Shown here: piece by piece, positions 47,020 through 58,572 of the stretch | Layout: each line of letters opens with the position of its first letter | Numbering within the stretch: position 1 is the first letter of the stretch | Source: Podocnemis expansa | Lineage: Eukaryota > Chordata > Testudines > Podocnemididae | Length of the DNA stretch: 64,000 nt | Direction of reading: 5' to 3' | NCBI GenBank assembly: GCA_007922195.1 | Contig: ML681990.1 | Location: forward strand, 37,391,838 to 37,455,837 | The notes under the pieces: generated by a model | Told to the model about the DNA's origin: nothing | The model's input: the letters and a program-made list of their open reading frames with translations, nothing else | Database searches by the model: none | Position numbers and translations under genes: made by a program

Positions 47020-48590
47020 GGCTATATCCACAAAAGGCTTTTATTTCAAAACAACCAATGTTGTTCCAAATAAAAGTTGTCATGTCCAAATGACGTTTCT
47101 GTATTTCGAAATGACAGGACCCTGTCATTTCGAAATAATGTCTGTTGTTTCAGAATAATAAAACCTTGGTTGTAATCAAAATAGCCATTGTTTTGAAACG
47201 GTTGTTTCAAAACAACACCGTTGGAACCAGTTGTTTCGAAACAATGGCTGTTTCAATTAATGGATTTGACCTTCCTCCCAGGGTGCATGGCACCCTGGGA
47301 GGAAATCCCACTCCCCCTCAGCACCCTGGCCAGGAAACCATCAGCACCCTGGCCAGGCTGCTGATGCGAGGTGCCGGAGGGTGTGGGGGGGCAGTTCGTG
47401 TGGGAGCTGGCTTGCCCACTGCCCCCACTTGCCAGCAGCAGGGGGGCGGCGGGTGCTGGAGCCGACTGGTCCCACTGCCTGGGATCCGTGCCTGCCCACC
47501 CGGCAGTGGATGCTGGAGCCAGCTGGACCTGCTGCTCGGCTCGGCGGCTGCCCCTCAGGCAGGAGGGGCAGAGCTAGCTGGGTGCCCCAGTTGCCTAGCC
47601 AATGGCCACCTGAAAGCAGCTAGGGGAGATGCTGGCTCAGGCGCTCACCAGCTTCCTCAGCCCTTGGCAGGCTCTGCAACCTCTTGCAGAGCCTTCCAGG
47701 GGCTTTGGGAGCCAGCACCCCCCCGCTGCTTGCAAGCAGCCAGGGGTGCTGGAGCTGGCATCTCCCCTGGCCGCTTGCAGACAGCCAGGGGCTGAGGGAT
47801 GGAGCACCCAGCTAGTTCTCCCTCTGCCGCCTGCTCACCCCTCAGGACGGGCTCCGGCAGCAGCTGGAGGGGTGGCTGGTGCGGGAACCCGCTCTGCCCG
47901 CCGCCTGGGCTTGGTGGCAGCCACCCGGGCAGAGGCCACAGAAAGCAGCTCTGCCCACCACCCGGGCTCAGCAGCAGCCACCAAGCCTGAGCAGCGGCAG
48001 ACCCTGCGCCCTCAGCCTCTGCCCAGGCAGCAGGCACCAAGCACAGGGCAGAGGGCAGAGCCAGCACGCATGGCCCCCAAGCCCCGGTGGCGGGCAGACC
48101 CGGCGCCCAGGGCCCCTGCTCAGGTGGCAGCTGCTGGGCTGTTGGGGAGAGCGGGCTCCCTATGGGCAGCCCCCCAGCAGCCAGCACCCTGGGGAAGCCT
48201 GGGGAGCTGGCTCCAGGACCCCCCCCCCCCGCAGGGCTGGCAGCAGGCAAGCCCCACAAGCCAGCTCTGGGACCCCTGGCCCGGCGGCAGAGGGGGTGCC
48301 CCACGCTCCCTCCCCCGCTCCCCCAACAGCAGCAGGGGAGTCAGGGCAAGGGGATCCCTGCCCTGGGAATTGGGTGGCAACTTGGCCCTGCCAGGGGGCC
48401 ATGTCACCACACCTCACATGGTGCCACTCTGCTGAATCAAAATAGCAAGTCCTGTGTTTGGACTTGCTATTTCGATTTGGTGTTTTTTGCTTATTTCAAT
48501 TTAAGTGAATTCGAAATAATGATTTTATTTTGAAATATCTTATTTCGAATTCACTTATTTCAAAATAAGCATATACGTGTGAACATAGCT
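47020..48590. mobile_element. TTTCGAAA-type DNA element with large GC-rich core
   Basis: Ends GGCTATATCCACA and, as reverse complement, AGCTATGTTCACACG, flanked by CTA and GTA. The outer 250 bp on the left and 150 bp on the right are AT-rich with TTTCGAAA and TTTCAAAA words, as in the 26385 and 60836 elements. The core (47275-48435) is extremely GC-rich, with CACCCTGGCCAGG words also present in 60836. Long frames on both strands in the core have no recognisable domains and overlap each other, as expected from composition. Confidence 0.6.
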
Positions 48591-48591
48591 G

Positions 48592-49604
48592 TAGTCTCCC
48601 ATTTACCGTGGTGTAGATCATACTGTCTTTTGCTATACTTCTAATTTCCCCTTCCCATCTGTTGTAACACAAGGGAACTCACCAGTTCTCCATGATGTGT
48701 GAGCCACAGCTGTCTAGTGGCCTTTATACTTTACTGAGGGTTGGTACTTGACCTTTCAAATCTGGAAGCTGCCTCCCTTTAATGGCCATGCGTATATATA
48801 TGATGGCCAAGAAGGTAAAACAGTATAAATGGGAGCCATGAAGAGGTGAGTGATATGAATTCTGAGACTGTGTCCTTCAGCATCTGCTACAGTAGACAGC
48901 AGGTGACAGGAATGATGAGAACAGTATTTGTTCTCTCCTGTTTCTTTTGGCGGGATTCACAGTTGTAAACCTAAGCAGGTCTGTAAGAGCTTTAGACGAC
49001 TGAGACTTAAGAACTTCCATGGAAGGTCAGTGAGACTGCTCCTGGGAGCTTTTGAAAATCCCACCCTCTGCCTTTCACCATCAAACATAACAGTAAATAT
49101 AAATCCTGTCAACTGTTATATTTGGATAACAGCGAATTGAAGTGATGCATAAAAAGGAAAAATAGAATTGTTTGAAAGATAAATGTCCAAAAATTAAACT
49201 TCCTTTGTCAGAGAAACGAAAAAATTGCCACAGAAGAACAGAACAAAAGACAGCAATACGTAGCAAGCGATGAATACCAAATCAGATACTCTGAAATCTG
49301 AACTGAGGCTAGATATCACTATCATCTAGCTTTCACTAGCTATTCAGGCATGTTTTCACCTGTTAGCTGAAGAAACTGCTCCTGATTTTCAGATGTCTGA
49401 ATAGACTGTTACCAAATAGACTGGGTAACCACCTGCTCTGAGTCTTAAAACATCTGCCTAGTTAGCCCAAAAGCATGAGAAGTAATTAGCTCATTTTAGA
49501 AAGCCATCTAAGGTCATTCTTTTGTTTACCTTCATTCTTGAATTTGAGTACTCTGCAAAAGGCACCAGTCTTATGACTGGTTCTCCTCTGAAATATGTTT
49601 TATC
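48592..49604. other. Stretch without recognisable features
   Basis: Ordinary composition, no terminal repeats, no motif-bearing frame. Confidence 0.6.
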
Positions 49605-50599
49605 CAGTGGTGTATGAAGGGTGGGGACAGGGAGGTGCATAGCCCCCAGGCAATGTGCAGGAGGAGAGATGCAGGAGACTCTGAATTGCATGGACCCTGT
49701 TGCAGCCTGCACCCCTCCCTTGTTGTGAAGGGCTAGCCTGGCATTCCCCAGGTGCAGGGAAGAGGCTGCCCCCCATCAGAGCCAGTGGCTAGTAAACGCT
49801 GGAGAGTGGCTACTAGCCAGGCTAGTCTGTGCCTTCACAAAGAAGCAGTCTCAGGCTAAGCCAGTTGGGTGCTGCCTCCTGGGTCCTAATGCTGGGCGTC
49901 TTGCCTTTCAGTGTGTGCTGGGCTACCCAGCCTAAATAGAAACAAAATTCTTCCAGCACTAGGATCCAGGGGGCAGCATCTAACTACAGCACAGCCCTGG
50001 AGCCCCTGCAGGAAATTAAAGTGAAGAAAACTCCATAGGTCTGAGCCCAGGGACCCCTCAGATCCTCACTTGCACCCCTGCCATGTGCTGTGAAAGGTTG
50101 ACCCCATTCCTCCCGTGCTCTCCCCTCTTCAGGCGGGGTGGGGGGGGATGAGGCTACCCTGCTCTGACCAGGATGCTGGGGGCCAGGCTGCAGCAGGGCA
50201 CCGTAAGTGATGGGGGCATGGGGAGAAAGGGGGGATGATAAAGGAGGTGCTGAGGGAAGCCCCTCAATGTCCCCCAACCTCATTTGGTAAAGAGCTAAAT
50301 TAGTCCCCCTTCCTTTCCCTTCCCAGGCAGGGGGTGGTGGTGATGGTGAGGCTGATCTGTCTCAGCCAGAGTTGGACTGCAGGACTGTTGCAGGACACCA
50401 GGGGTGGTTGCCATAGACTGGATAAATGTGGGGATTTGAGCCTCATGTCTACCCCTGTGCAGCTACAGACTTCCCCCTCCCCAGGGCAGCTGAGGGGTGG
50501 GGCTGGGACTCCTGCCTTGGGGGCGGCAGCATGAGGCATGGAAGGGGCACAGATTTGGCCTTGACCCCCAGCTGCTAGTCAGCCTTGGTATGCCACTGG
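49605..50599. mobile_element. hAT-like element with GC-rich core
   Basis: Left end CAGTGGTGTATGAAGG and right end, as reverse complement, CAGTGGCATACCAAGG. Flanks GTTTTATC (49597-49604) and GTTTTGTC (50600-50607) match at 7 of 8. The interior is GC-rich and non-coding. The end points may be off by one base. Confidence 0.7.
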
Positions 50600-50607
50600 G
50601 TTTTGTC

Positions 50608-51516
50608 TGTCAATGATTGACCGCAAAATAACAAACTTACATGGGAACCAGCTGCTACCAAAAGTATTGAACATAATCAAGCTAGCAAACCTACTGATAC
50701 CTAGAAAAAGTGACTCAGAAAGTACCCAAAAAATAATTGTTTATAGGCAGTGTAATAAGATTTCTGTACCCCCCCCCAAAAAATTGTAATACAAATGACT
50801 ACAAACATGCACTTATCAGGGTGTAATAAAGTATGAACAATGGAACTAAAGCCTGATGCCTTACTAAATTTAATTGAGTTTTATCACTGATCTTGGAGGA
50901 TTCATATACTTTTAAACAGAAGGGACCATATTTTGAACATGTGATCTGACCTCCTGCAGAATACAATAGGACCTTCTTGAACTAATTTATGCTTCAAGTC
51001 TAATCATTGTGGTTAAAATAGAACTGGAAAAGCATGCATTCTTGATTTAAAGATATCCAGTGAGAGAATCCCCCACAGCCCATAACAAATTGTTCTAATG
51101 GTTAGTTCCCCTTACTGTAAAAAATAAAAAGCCTTAATCCTAGTCGGAATTTGTCTTAAAATTCCAACCACTGAATTATTTTATATCTTTGCCTTCTAGA
51201 CAGTTACCAAGGTAACTGTATCTTTAACTTCTTGGTCTCCTTGAGGGTAGATCACTTAAGTCTCAGGCCTCAAGCCATCACCTTTCTTGGGGCAGAGTTC
51301 TGCACCTGTCTCCCTCCTGAGATGGGTCTTAGACCGAAGAATTCTGGAGCCCAGGCCTGGTCTACTCTGGTAATGTAGGTTGCCAGAATGTGACTTCCTT
51401 CAACCACGTAAACTATATGTCTCCACACATATCTGTTCCGCCAATTGCAGTAAAATTCATCCTAATAAAACCACTCCTGCAAGGGGCATAGCACTGAAGT
51501 CAAATTGTATCAGTCA
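50608..51516. other. No gene; one possible old repeat
   Basis: 50900-51250 contains words such as AAATTGTTCTAATGGTTAG and GGAATTTGTCTTAAA that I associate with an old amniote LINE-type repeat. The family cannot be named by eye. Confidence 0.35.
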
Positions 51517-51589
51517 AATGTGATTGCAGAGCTGCTGGCCATTATCTTTGAAATGTGATTGTAGAGCTTCTGGCCATCATCTTTGAAAA

Positions 51590-53362
51590 CTCATGGTGAA
51601 TGGGGGAGGTCCCAAAGGACTGGAAGAAGGCAAATATAGTACCTATCTTCAAGAAAGAGAAAAAAGAGGATCTGGGGAACTGCTGACCAGTCAGTCTCAC
51701 CTCAATCCCTGGAAAAATCATGGAGCACTTCCTCAAAGAATCCATCCTGAAACACTTAGAGGAAAATAGAGTGATCAGGAACAATGAGCATGGATTCACC
51801 AAGGGCAAATTGTGCCTGAACAACCTGATTGCCTTCTATGATGAGATGACTAAATTTGTGCAGAATAGCTGTTCACATGAGATACTTTGACTTTAGCAAG
51901 GTTTTTGATATGGTTTCCTAGAGCATTTTCATCAGCAAGTTAAGGAAGTATGGGTTGGATGAATAGACCGTAAGGTGGATAGAAAGCTGGCTAGATCAAT
52001 GGGCTCAGCGGGTAGGAATCAATGGCTAAATGTCTAGTTGGCAACTAGTAATGAGTGGGGTGCCCCAGGGGTTGGTCCTGGGGCCCATTCCGTTCAACGT
52101 GTTCGTTAACAATCTTCATGATAGGATAGACTGGATGCTCAGTAAGTTCATGGATGACACCAAGGTGGGGGGAATTGTGGACACACTGGAGGGCAGGGAC
52201 AGGATTCAGGGAGACTTAGATAAATTGGAGCAGTGGGACAAAAAATTCTCATGTAGTGCAACAAGGACAAGTGCAAAGTCCTGCACTTAGGATGAAAAAA
52301 CCCCATGCACTGGTACAGGCTGGGGACTGGTGGGCTAAGCAGCAGTACTGTAGAAAAGGACGTTGGGGTTATAATGGATGGGAAGCTGGATATGAGTCAA
52401 CAGTGTGCTCTGGTACCCAAAAAGGCTAATGGCATATTGGGCTGTATCAGTAGGAGTGTTGCCAGCAGATTGAGGGATGTGATTATTCCCTTCTGTTCAG
52501 CCCTGGGAAAGCTGCATCTGGAATATTGTATCCAGTTTTGGGCTCCCCACTACAAAAAAGATGTGGACAAATTAGAAAGAGTCCACCAGAGGGCAACAAA
52601 AATGACTAGGGGACTGGGGCACATCACTTATGAGCAGGGGTTAAAGTAAGGCAGAACTCCCCGGAATGCCGCTCCAGGGCCTACAATCTTTAGGAGTTCA
52701 GCATTCCAGGACCCCTAAAAATAGAACATGGAATCGGAACACCGCATTCCAGGGCCCACCATAAATAGCAGGCTCCGGGATGTGGCGTTCCGGTGCCATG
52801 TTCTATTTTTCAGGGCACAAATGCTGGGCCCCTAAAAATAGCAGGCCCTGGAGCTGCATTCGGGGGTGTTCCATCAGGCAGGGACAGAGGCAGGGGCCAA
52901 GGGTGTTGCTGGGGAGGGCCAAGCCCCATTCCAAACTTCTCCCCTTCCACACCCGCCCCAGCCATGCCACCGCCCGGACCAGGGGTGTATCTCCTCTACC
53001 AGGGGCCTACTGCACCCCACTTCCCCAGCCATGCCACCACTGGTGAGTGCGAAGCAGCCCAGATCATGCTGGGAGTGGGTATTGGGGCAGGGTGTGGGGT
53101 GCTGGCATGTGGGGGGGGCAGGAGCTGGGTCGGGGGGGCCCACCCACACGGGAGCATTCTGGGCCCCCCCAATAATACTTTAACCCCTGTTTATGAGGAA
53201 AGGCTGAAGGAAATAGGCTTATTTAGCCTGCAGAAGGGAAGACTGAGGGGGAATTTGATAGCAACCTTCCACTACTTGAAGGGGTGCTCCAGAGAGGAAG
53301 GAACTAGGCTGTTCTCAGTGGTAACAGAGGACAGAACAAGGAGCAGTGGTTTCAAGTTATAG
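51590..53362 (+). pseudogene. CR1 ORF2 reverse transcriptase, broken
   Basis: Remnants include GVPQGLVLGPIPFNVFVNNL (block B), LSKFMDDTKVGG, where the first residue of the FADD box is changed but the two aspartates remain, and [18 protein letters not shown]. Stops and shifts occur upstream of block B (near 51890 and 52028). Coding sequence resumes right of the hAT-like insert with [20 protein letters not shown]. It is less decayed than the 30144 copy. Confidence 0.8.
52635..53189. mobile_element. hAT-like element with GC-rich core, inside CR1
   Basis: Terminal inverted repeats CAGGGGTTAAAGTA and TACTTTAACCCCTG are exact over 14 bases. Flanks CTTATGAG (52627-52634) and TTTATGAG (53190-53197) match at 7 of 8, and removing the element rejoins the CR1 reading. 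The left part has repeated GCATTCCAGG...CCCTAAAAATAG blocks, the right part GC-rich sequence. Related to 16809-17739. Confidence 0.85.
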
Positions 53363-53815
53363 CTGAGGAAGTCGAGCTGGATATTAGGAAAAACTTTCTC
53401 ACTAGGAGAGCGGTGAAGCATTGGAATGGGTTGCCTAGGGATGTGGTGGAATCTCCATCTTTGGAGATATTTAAGGTCTGGTTAGACAATACCCTGGCTG
53501 GGATGATTTAGTGAGAGTGGTCCCGCTGTTAGCAGGGGGTTGGACTAGATGACCTCATGAGGTCCCTTCCAACCCTATGATTCTATAAATAATCATCAGT
53601 GTAGGCAAAGCACAAAATAAATTGATGTCATTGGTCTCTGGGAGGTATCCCATTATGCTTTGTTGTGACCACTCTGGACTTTCTCATTCTGATACACCAT
53701 GTCTGTGTGCACAGGAAACAGCTCCTCCCCTCAAGCTCCAGGAAATTTTGAATTTCTGATTCCTGTTTGTTCAGCATGGAGAGAACTTTGTGGCAAAACT
53801 GCTAATGGCAACTTG

Positions 53816-54249
53816 TCCCAGATGTGCTCCACCATGGAGTCTATCTGAGGTCTTGGATTTCATCAGCCTGCAGAACACAGTGTGCGTTTTGGATCAGCTC
53901 TGAACCAGCAAAAGAAATTTGGATTTCTATGAGAAGATATCACATGGTATGGTGAATATGGACTACAACAGGGACGTGTAGCAGTGCTGTGTTAAAAATC
54001 AAAGAACTGAGGCAGGCATACCAGAAAACTAGGGAGGCAAACAGTTTTTCTGGCTCATCATCAAAAACATGCCACTGTTATGAGAAACTGCATGCGGTTC
54101 TTGGCGGTGACCCCACCACTGTACCATCATGCAGTGTAGATACTTCTGTAGAATCCCAGTCCAGGTTGAATGAAGAAGACTTGGTGGATGAGGAGAACAG
54201 GGGCAGGTATCCATTCACCCTGCAAGCCACGATCTGTTTGTTGCCCTGA
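53816..54249 (+). pseudogene. Harbinger MYB/SANT-like protein, broken
   Basis: In vertebrate Harbingers the MYB-like protein binds the transposon ends and helps bring the transposase to the nucleus. Here the frame gives RCAPPWSLSEVLDFISLQN (the tryptophan-bearing first SANT helix), YEKISHGMVNMDYNRDV, then from 53995 KIKELRQAYQKTREAN, a CHCYEKLHAVLGGDPTT block and an acidic tail (NEEDLVDEENRGR). A stop follows YNRDV and another lies in the first helix region, so it is a pseudogene. The match to known MYB/SANT transposon proteins is by motif order. Confidence 0.7.
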
Positions 54250-55559
54250 AGTAGTCCAGCCAGATATAGGACAGTGAGACTAACAAAAATGCCAGGGAAG
54301 GCACATCTGGTGAGTGTGTTTAGCAGATCATATTTCTGTGGGTATAGTCCTAGTCTAGCTGCTTATTTCTGTGGAAAAAAAGGAGTCTGTGTTTGTAGGG
54401 ATGGGCTTCCTTGGGTTGGTTCACTTAAGTGGAGAGATATCTGCAGGATGCTTTCATGTACATACTCTGCAATCATTTGTAGAAGTTTTCTGGGAAGGGC
54501 TGCCTTATTCATTCTGCCATGGTAGGACACTTTTCCCCACCACTCTTCTATTAAATGAGCAGGCATCATTGTGGAACACAGCATAGCAGCATAAGGGCTA
54601 TGTACCCAGATTCTTGCAACATAGCTCTTTCCTCTTGTTATCCTCAGGAAACTGATATCACACATGATCACCTAGAGAAGATAGCAGAAGTTTGCAGTAC
54701 CCAACCAATATAGTCATTATGTGTTATTCCTCCTTCCATGGATAGTGTCCTCAGTCCCAGCACAGTCAATTTCTAGTCGTGACTTTGTTGTCCTGGGTGT
54801 TAAGGGTCTGGGAATGGCTGCCTCTATGTTTTCTCCAGCAACACTTCACCCACACCTTCCTCCAATCCCTTTGAACCATCTCCTTTGAAACTGCTCTTTG
54901 GGATGGTAAAGGGGGTGGAGGGCAATGATCTTCCTTCTTTGGTTAACTGTGGATCGGGAAATTTAGTCCTACAGAGTCTTCTTTATAATAGATGCAAGGG
55001 CCCCTTACTTACCATGGCTTGAACACCACTCTGACCCGTGCAATATGTACAGATTGGTATGTGGGTCTGTTGTTGCCTTGTGAATATGAAGGCTAGTTCT
55101 TTTTACCTTGCAACATTGCTTTTCATATATGGGACCAGCTAACAATGGAAACTTTATGCTTTCCTTGTCTTACAGTGGATAGCTCAGCTTTCATCCCAGC
55201 TTCCATGCTGCAGAGCACATTTCTCTCCCTTGCCCCCCACAAAACCTCCCTTAGGATGACATATTCAACAAACTAATGAGTGCCACTGTGGCTATTGAGA
55301 CAGAGCTCAGAGCCTGAAGGATGTCATTGTCAGAAAAAGTGAACATGGACATGGAAAACAGAAAATCAGCCCAGGAGCATGAGCATTTAAAAAAAAAATA
55401 CCACACATTACTCTTTATTCACTGAATGCTTGAGAATTGTTGGCAGGGGGATGAAGGCAAGGAAACAATGGTGTGAGGGTGGGGGATGGGAATGGAAGGA
55501 ACAGCAATGACAGACAGACATTTCTGCAGTTCATTGCAAACAAGGGTTTTCAATGCTTC

Positions 55560-56683
55560 CCTGAGGCACGCTGAGCGCTCTGCTGTTGGCACTCAGCATT
55601 TCACTGGTATATGACTGCTCAAAATTTGTGACCAGCCAGCAGCCTCCAAGATCCAATCCAGCAGGAACTTTTCCTCCTTTTTTTCCCATATTATGAAGAA
55701 CACAGGAAGCAGAGAGAACAGCTGGGATATTGTGATCACTGAGGTCTAATCTAGTGAGCAAACTGCCATTGTGCCTTTAACTAGCCAAATGCACTTCCAC
55801 TAACATTCTGCACTTGCTGAGCTGATTATTGAAATACTCTTTCTCATTGTTCACGTGCCTGGTATGGAGCTTCACGAGCAAAGGGAGCAAGGAGTAGAGA
55901 GGATTCCCCTAGGATCACTTTTGGCATTTCAACAGGCCAAACTTTAGTTTTTAGCTAGGGAGAAAGTGTCCACACGCATCTTTTTGAGCTGAAGACTTTT
56001 CCAGGCAACCCCACATTCATGTTGATGAAGCATCCTCTCTGATCCACAAGGGACTGAAAAACCATCCAGAAGTATCTCATTTGGCTTATGTATTCTGTGG
56101 CAAGGTGGTCCGGTGCTAAGATAGGACTAGGCGTGCCATCTGTCGCCCCAGCACAGATTAGGAAGCCCATTGCAGCAAACTAGTCCACTGTGTCCTGCCC
56201 ATTTCCCAAAGTCACTACCTTTCTTAGCAGAAGTCTATTAATGTCCCTGCACCTTTGTGTTATACCAGCTCCCACAGCGGATTTACTGTCTCAGAACTGA
56301 TTTCTAACTGATTGATAGCATCTGGGGTTGCTACCTTCTACAGAGTGATGGCCAGTCACTTCTCAACTGTCACAGCAGGTCTCAAGTGAGTATTCATGTA
56401 TTTCAGAGCTAGGATAGCTCTGTGCAAAGTGCAAGGAAAGTGGCCTTTCACATATGAATGTTCTGTAGCCACTGCTTATCCTGCCACACCATCATAATGA
56501 GACAATCCCACCAGTCAGTACTTGTTCCCAGGACCAGAAGCAGTGGTCCACCAACTGGTGATGATGCATGATAGAATGGTGCAAACAGGAATTGTTTTGT
56601 TCTATGGCTTGCAGCAGGGTGACTTCAGTAACATTGTAATTTTCCATACTACAGCTCCTGTCTTGGCCTTGAAAATTCTGCAA
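55560..56683 (-). pseudogene. HARBI1-like Harbinger transposase, broken
   Basis: DDE-type nuclease remnant. On the minus strand, in order: an N-terminal piece near 56683-56492, then GFLICAGATDGTPSPILAPDHLATEY (56165-56090), whose DGT near 56138 marks the first catalytic aspartate. DQRGCFINMNVGLPGKVF follows, then an LSKCRMLVE piece near 55800 and LTRLDLSDHNIPAVLSASCVLHN (55758-55690). Frameshifts and stops separate these blocks, so no active enzyme is encoded. The order matches HARBI1-like transposases. Confidence 0.75.
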
Positions 56684-56789
56684 GGTAAGCTATGAGATAT
56701 TTGTGATGCTCACAATGATTGTACACAGCTAAGTGGGCTCCATGCCTCCCTGGAAATGGCACGTGCATGGCAGAGATGGACATGACCTA

Positions 56790-56856
56790 TATTATAGAGG
56801 AGATCAGATGAGATGATAACAGTAGTCCTTTCTGGCCCTGGAATCCATGACTCAAT
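56790..56856 (+). repeat. LINE/SINE 3' tail fragment, CR1-like
   Basis: AGATCAGATGAGATGATAAC...TCCTTTCTGGCCCTGGAATCCATGA has the layout of a CR1-type 3' end. Too short to name a subfamily. Confidence 0.4.
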
Positions 56857-56999
56857 AGAGCATCTCATTATAAGAAATAAATGAATATGACATGCTGACA
56901 ATTGCAAGTGCTGATCAAAGTGTCTAAAAGAGCTGCAGGTTATGGTCTGTAACAACCTAACTAAAAGTAATAGCAGAGTAAATTACATTCTATTTTATA

Positions 57000-58572
57000 T
57001 TTTAATCTATTACCTGAGAATTTCCTTCGAAAAACATAGAACATATATTGTCAACTCCATCTATAGCTAACGATGGATGTTCTTTTATTGCTCAATACAA
57101 AAACTGAAGTGAATAAATAAGGTGAAGCTCAACTTAATTTACTAGCATCTATATCTAATTTCATGTGTGATTGAAATACATTTCTTGATAAATATAGTAT
57201 CTCTGTACTTGAAGATAAAATATTTTTTAAAATCCCCACAGATCAGAAAGATACTTCTGACATCATAGGCATCAGACTAAAGTAAATGACAGGGACACAG
57301 TGTAATTCCAATTCAGCATTATCTCCAGACAAGGACTATGACATGACAGAGCACTACTGAATTCAGTGGACACAGAATGTGAAGCACAATGCAGCATCAT
57401 AGTTTTAGCTGCTTTTTGCCTTATTCTTGTACATTACACTGATGTAAAACTGATGTAGCTCCATTGACTTCAGTGGTGTTACTTGTATAATCAGGAGTGT
57501 CAGTGAGTGGAAGATCAGGACCTATAAGTGCACTACAAATGTGTGTACTCAAATAGTTTAATAAATGTTTGCAAAAGTGCAAAACAATCACTTGAATCAT
57601 ATGCGTTAGACACATTCTCTTACCAGTTATGAAAATAACTGAAATGTGCTATAGTAATTTTGCTAATTACTTCTTTGGATGAAGCAATCAAATGTTATGA
57701 ACCTGCTATGGTTCTTGGCTCGATGTCTCTAATAGACCATTCCCACTAATTAAGGAGCAGGTTCAATCCCTGAGTCCTGTCTTAAACATTTATTGGAAAA
57801 AGCATCAAATATTTATACAATATTAATTGAAAAATAGGTTATCTGTAGCATCAGCATCAAGAAAAAATGAACAAAAATTGGTATGTGAAAAATTAACTTA
57901 TTGCCTGTCACATTAAAAAATAAAGAAATGCCACATCTTCTCTAATGGCTCTGAAACATCTTGCTTCCTCCTCCTCAGGATTTTCCTTCAGTCCATTAGA
58001 CCTTTTAGTCTGCAGCAGAACAAAATGCTATAAAATAAAGTAGAAGATTCTATATATCTTGTGTACTTATATGGATGGCCCTGTCAGAGGCTGACTGGCC
58101 CTTTCAGGAGGGAAGGGTCCAGCTCCAATGGTGGTACGCATAGCTTGTCTACCATGGTGGAGAAAATGAGCAAAATCACATGGCAGGCTAGTGAGGTCAT
58201 GGGGCTAAATCAGGCTTTCTGTAATGTAGATAAGACATCTTTGGAGAGTAAAAGAATAACTCAAGGTAAGTAGCCTGAAAACTGCAGCTTGATAGAGCAG
58301 AGACAGACTCAAATGAGCAGCAGGGCTACATGAGCTATTCTACATAGCATAGCTCTCGCTGTCTCCCAGGCAGAGGGGATACGTTCCTGCAGAGAGTTGG
58401 AGTCAGCGAGGAAGGCTGAAGTTTGGAGAACAAGTCTGCTTGAGAAATGTCCCAAAGGGAAGTAGGCTAAGAAACTTGCACCAAGGGTTGTGAACCAGCT
58501 AGGAAGACTGGGTGGAGTTTTTGAGTTTCCTTGTGTAGTTTTTTTTAAAAAAGCTGGGCTCCCCCAAGAGGA
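57000..58572. other. AT-rich stretch without recognised genes
   Basis: 57425-57490 has the TGATGTAAAACTGATGTAGC...CATTGACTTCAGTGG motif common in old amniote repeats. Nothing else is supported. Confidence 0.55.

Larger units (their letters stand above)
51517..53587 (+). mobile_element. CR1 LINE, 5'-truncated, split by a hAT-like element
   Basis: CR1 ORF2 3' part and 3' end (GGTTGGACTAGATGACC...CCTATGATTCTAT). The hAT-like insertion at 52635-53189 splits the sequence between the HITYE and YEERLKE blocks. The 5' junction has a 35-bp tandem duplication (51517-51586). Confidence 0.85.
53600..56990. mobile_element. Autonomous PIF/Harbinger remnant
   Basis: A MYB/SANT gene remnant on the plus strand and a HARBI1-like transposase remnant on the minus strand lie in convergent order, the layout of vertebrate Harbinger elements. 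Termini are too decayed for me to place exactly. The spacer 54250-55530 holds no recognised coding sequence. Confidence 0.65.

Noticed and set aside
47145..48533. Several overlapping 150-270 codon frames on both strands, alanine/proline/glycine-rich.
   Set aside because: Overlapping frames in all phases in an extreme GC block point to composition, not genes.
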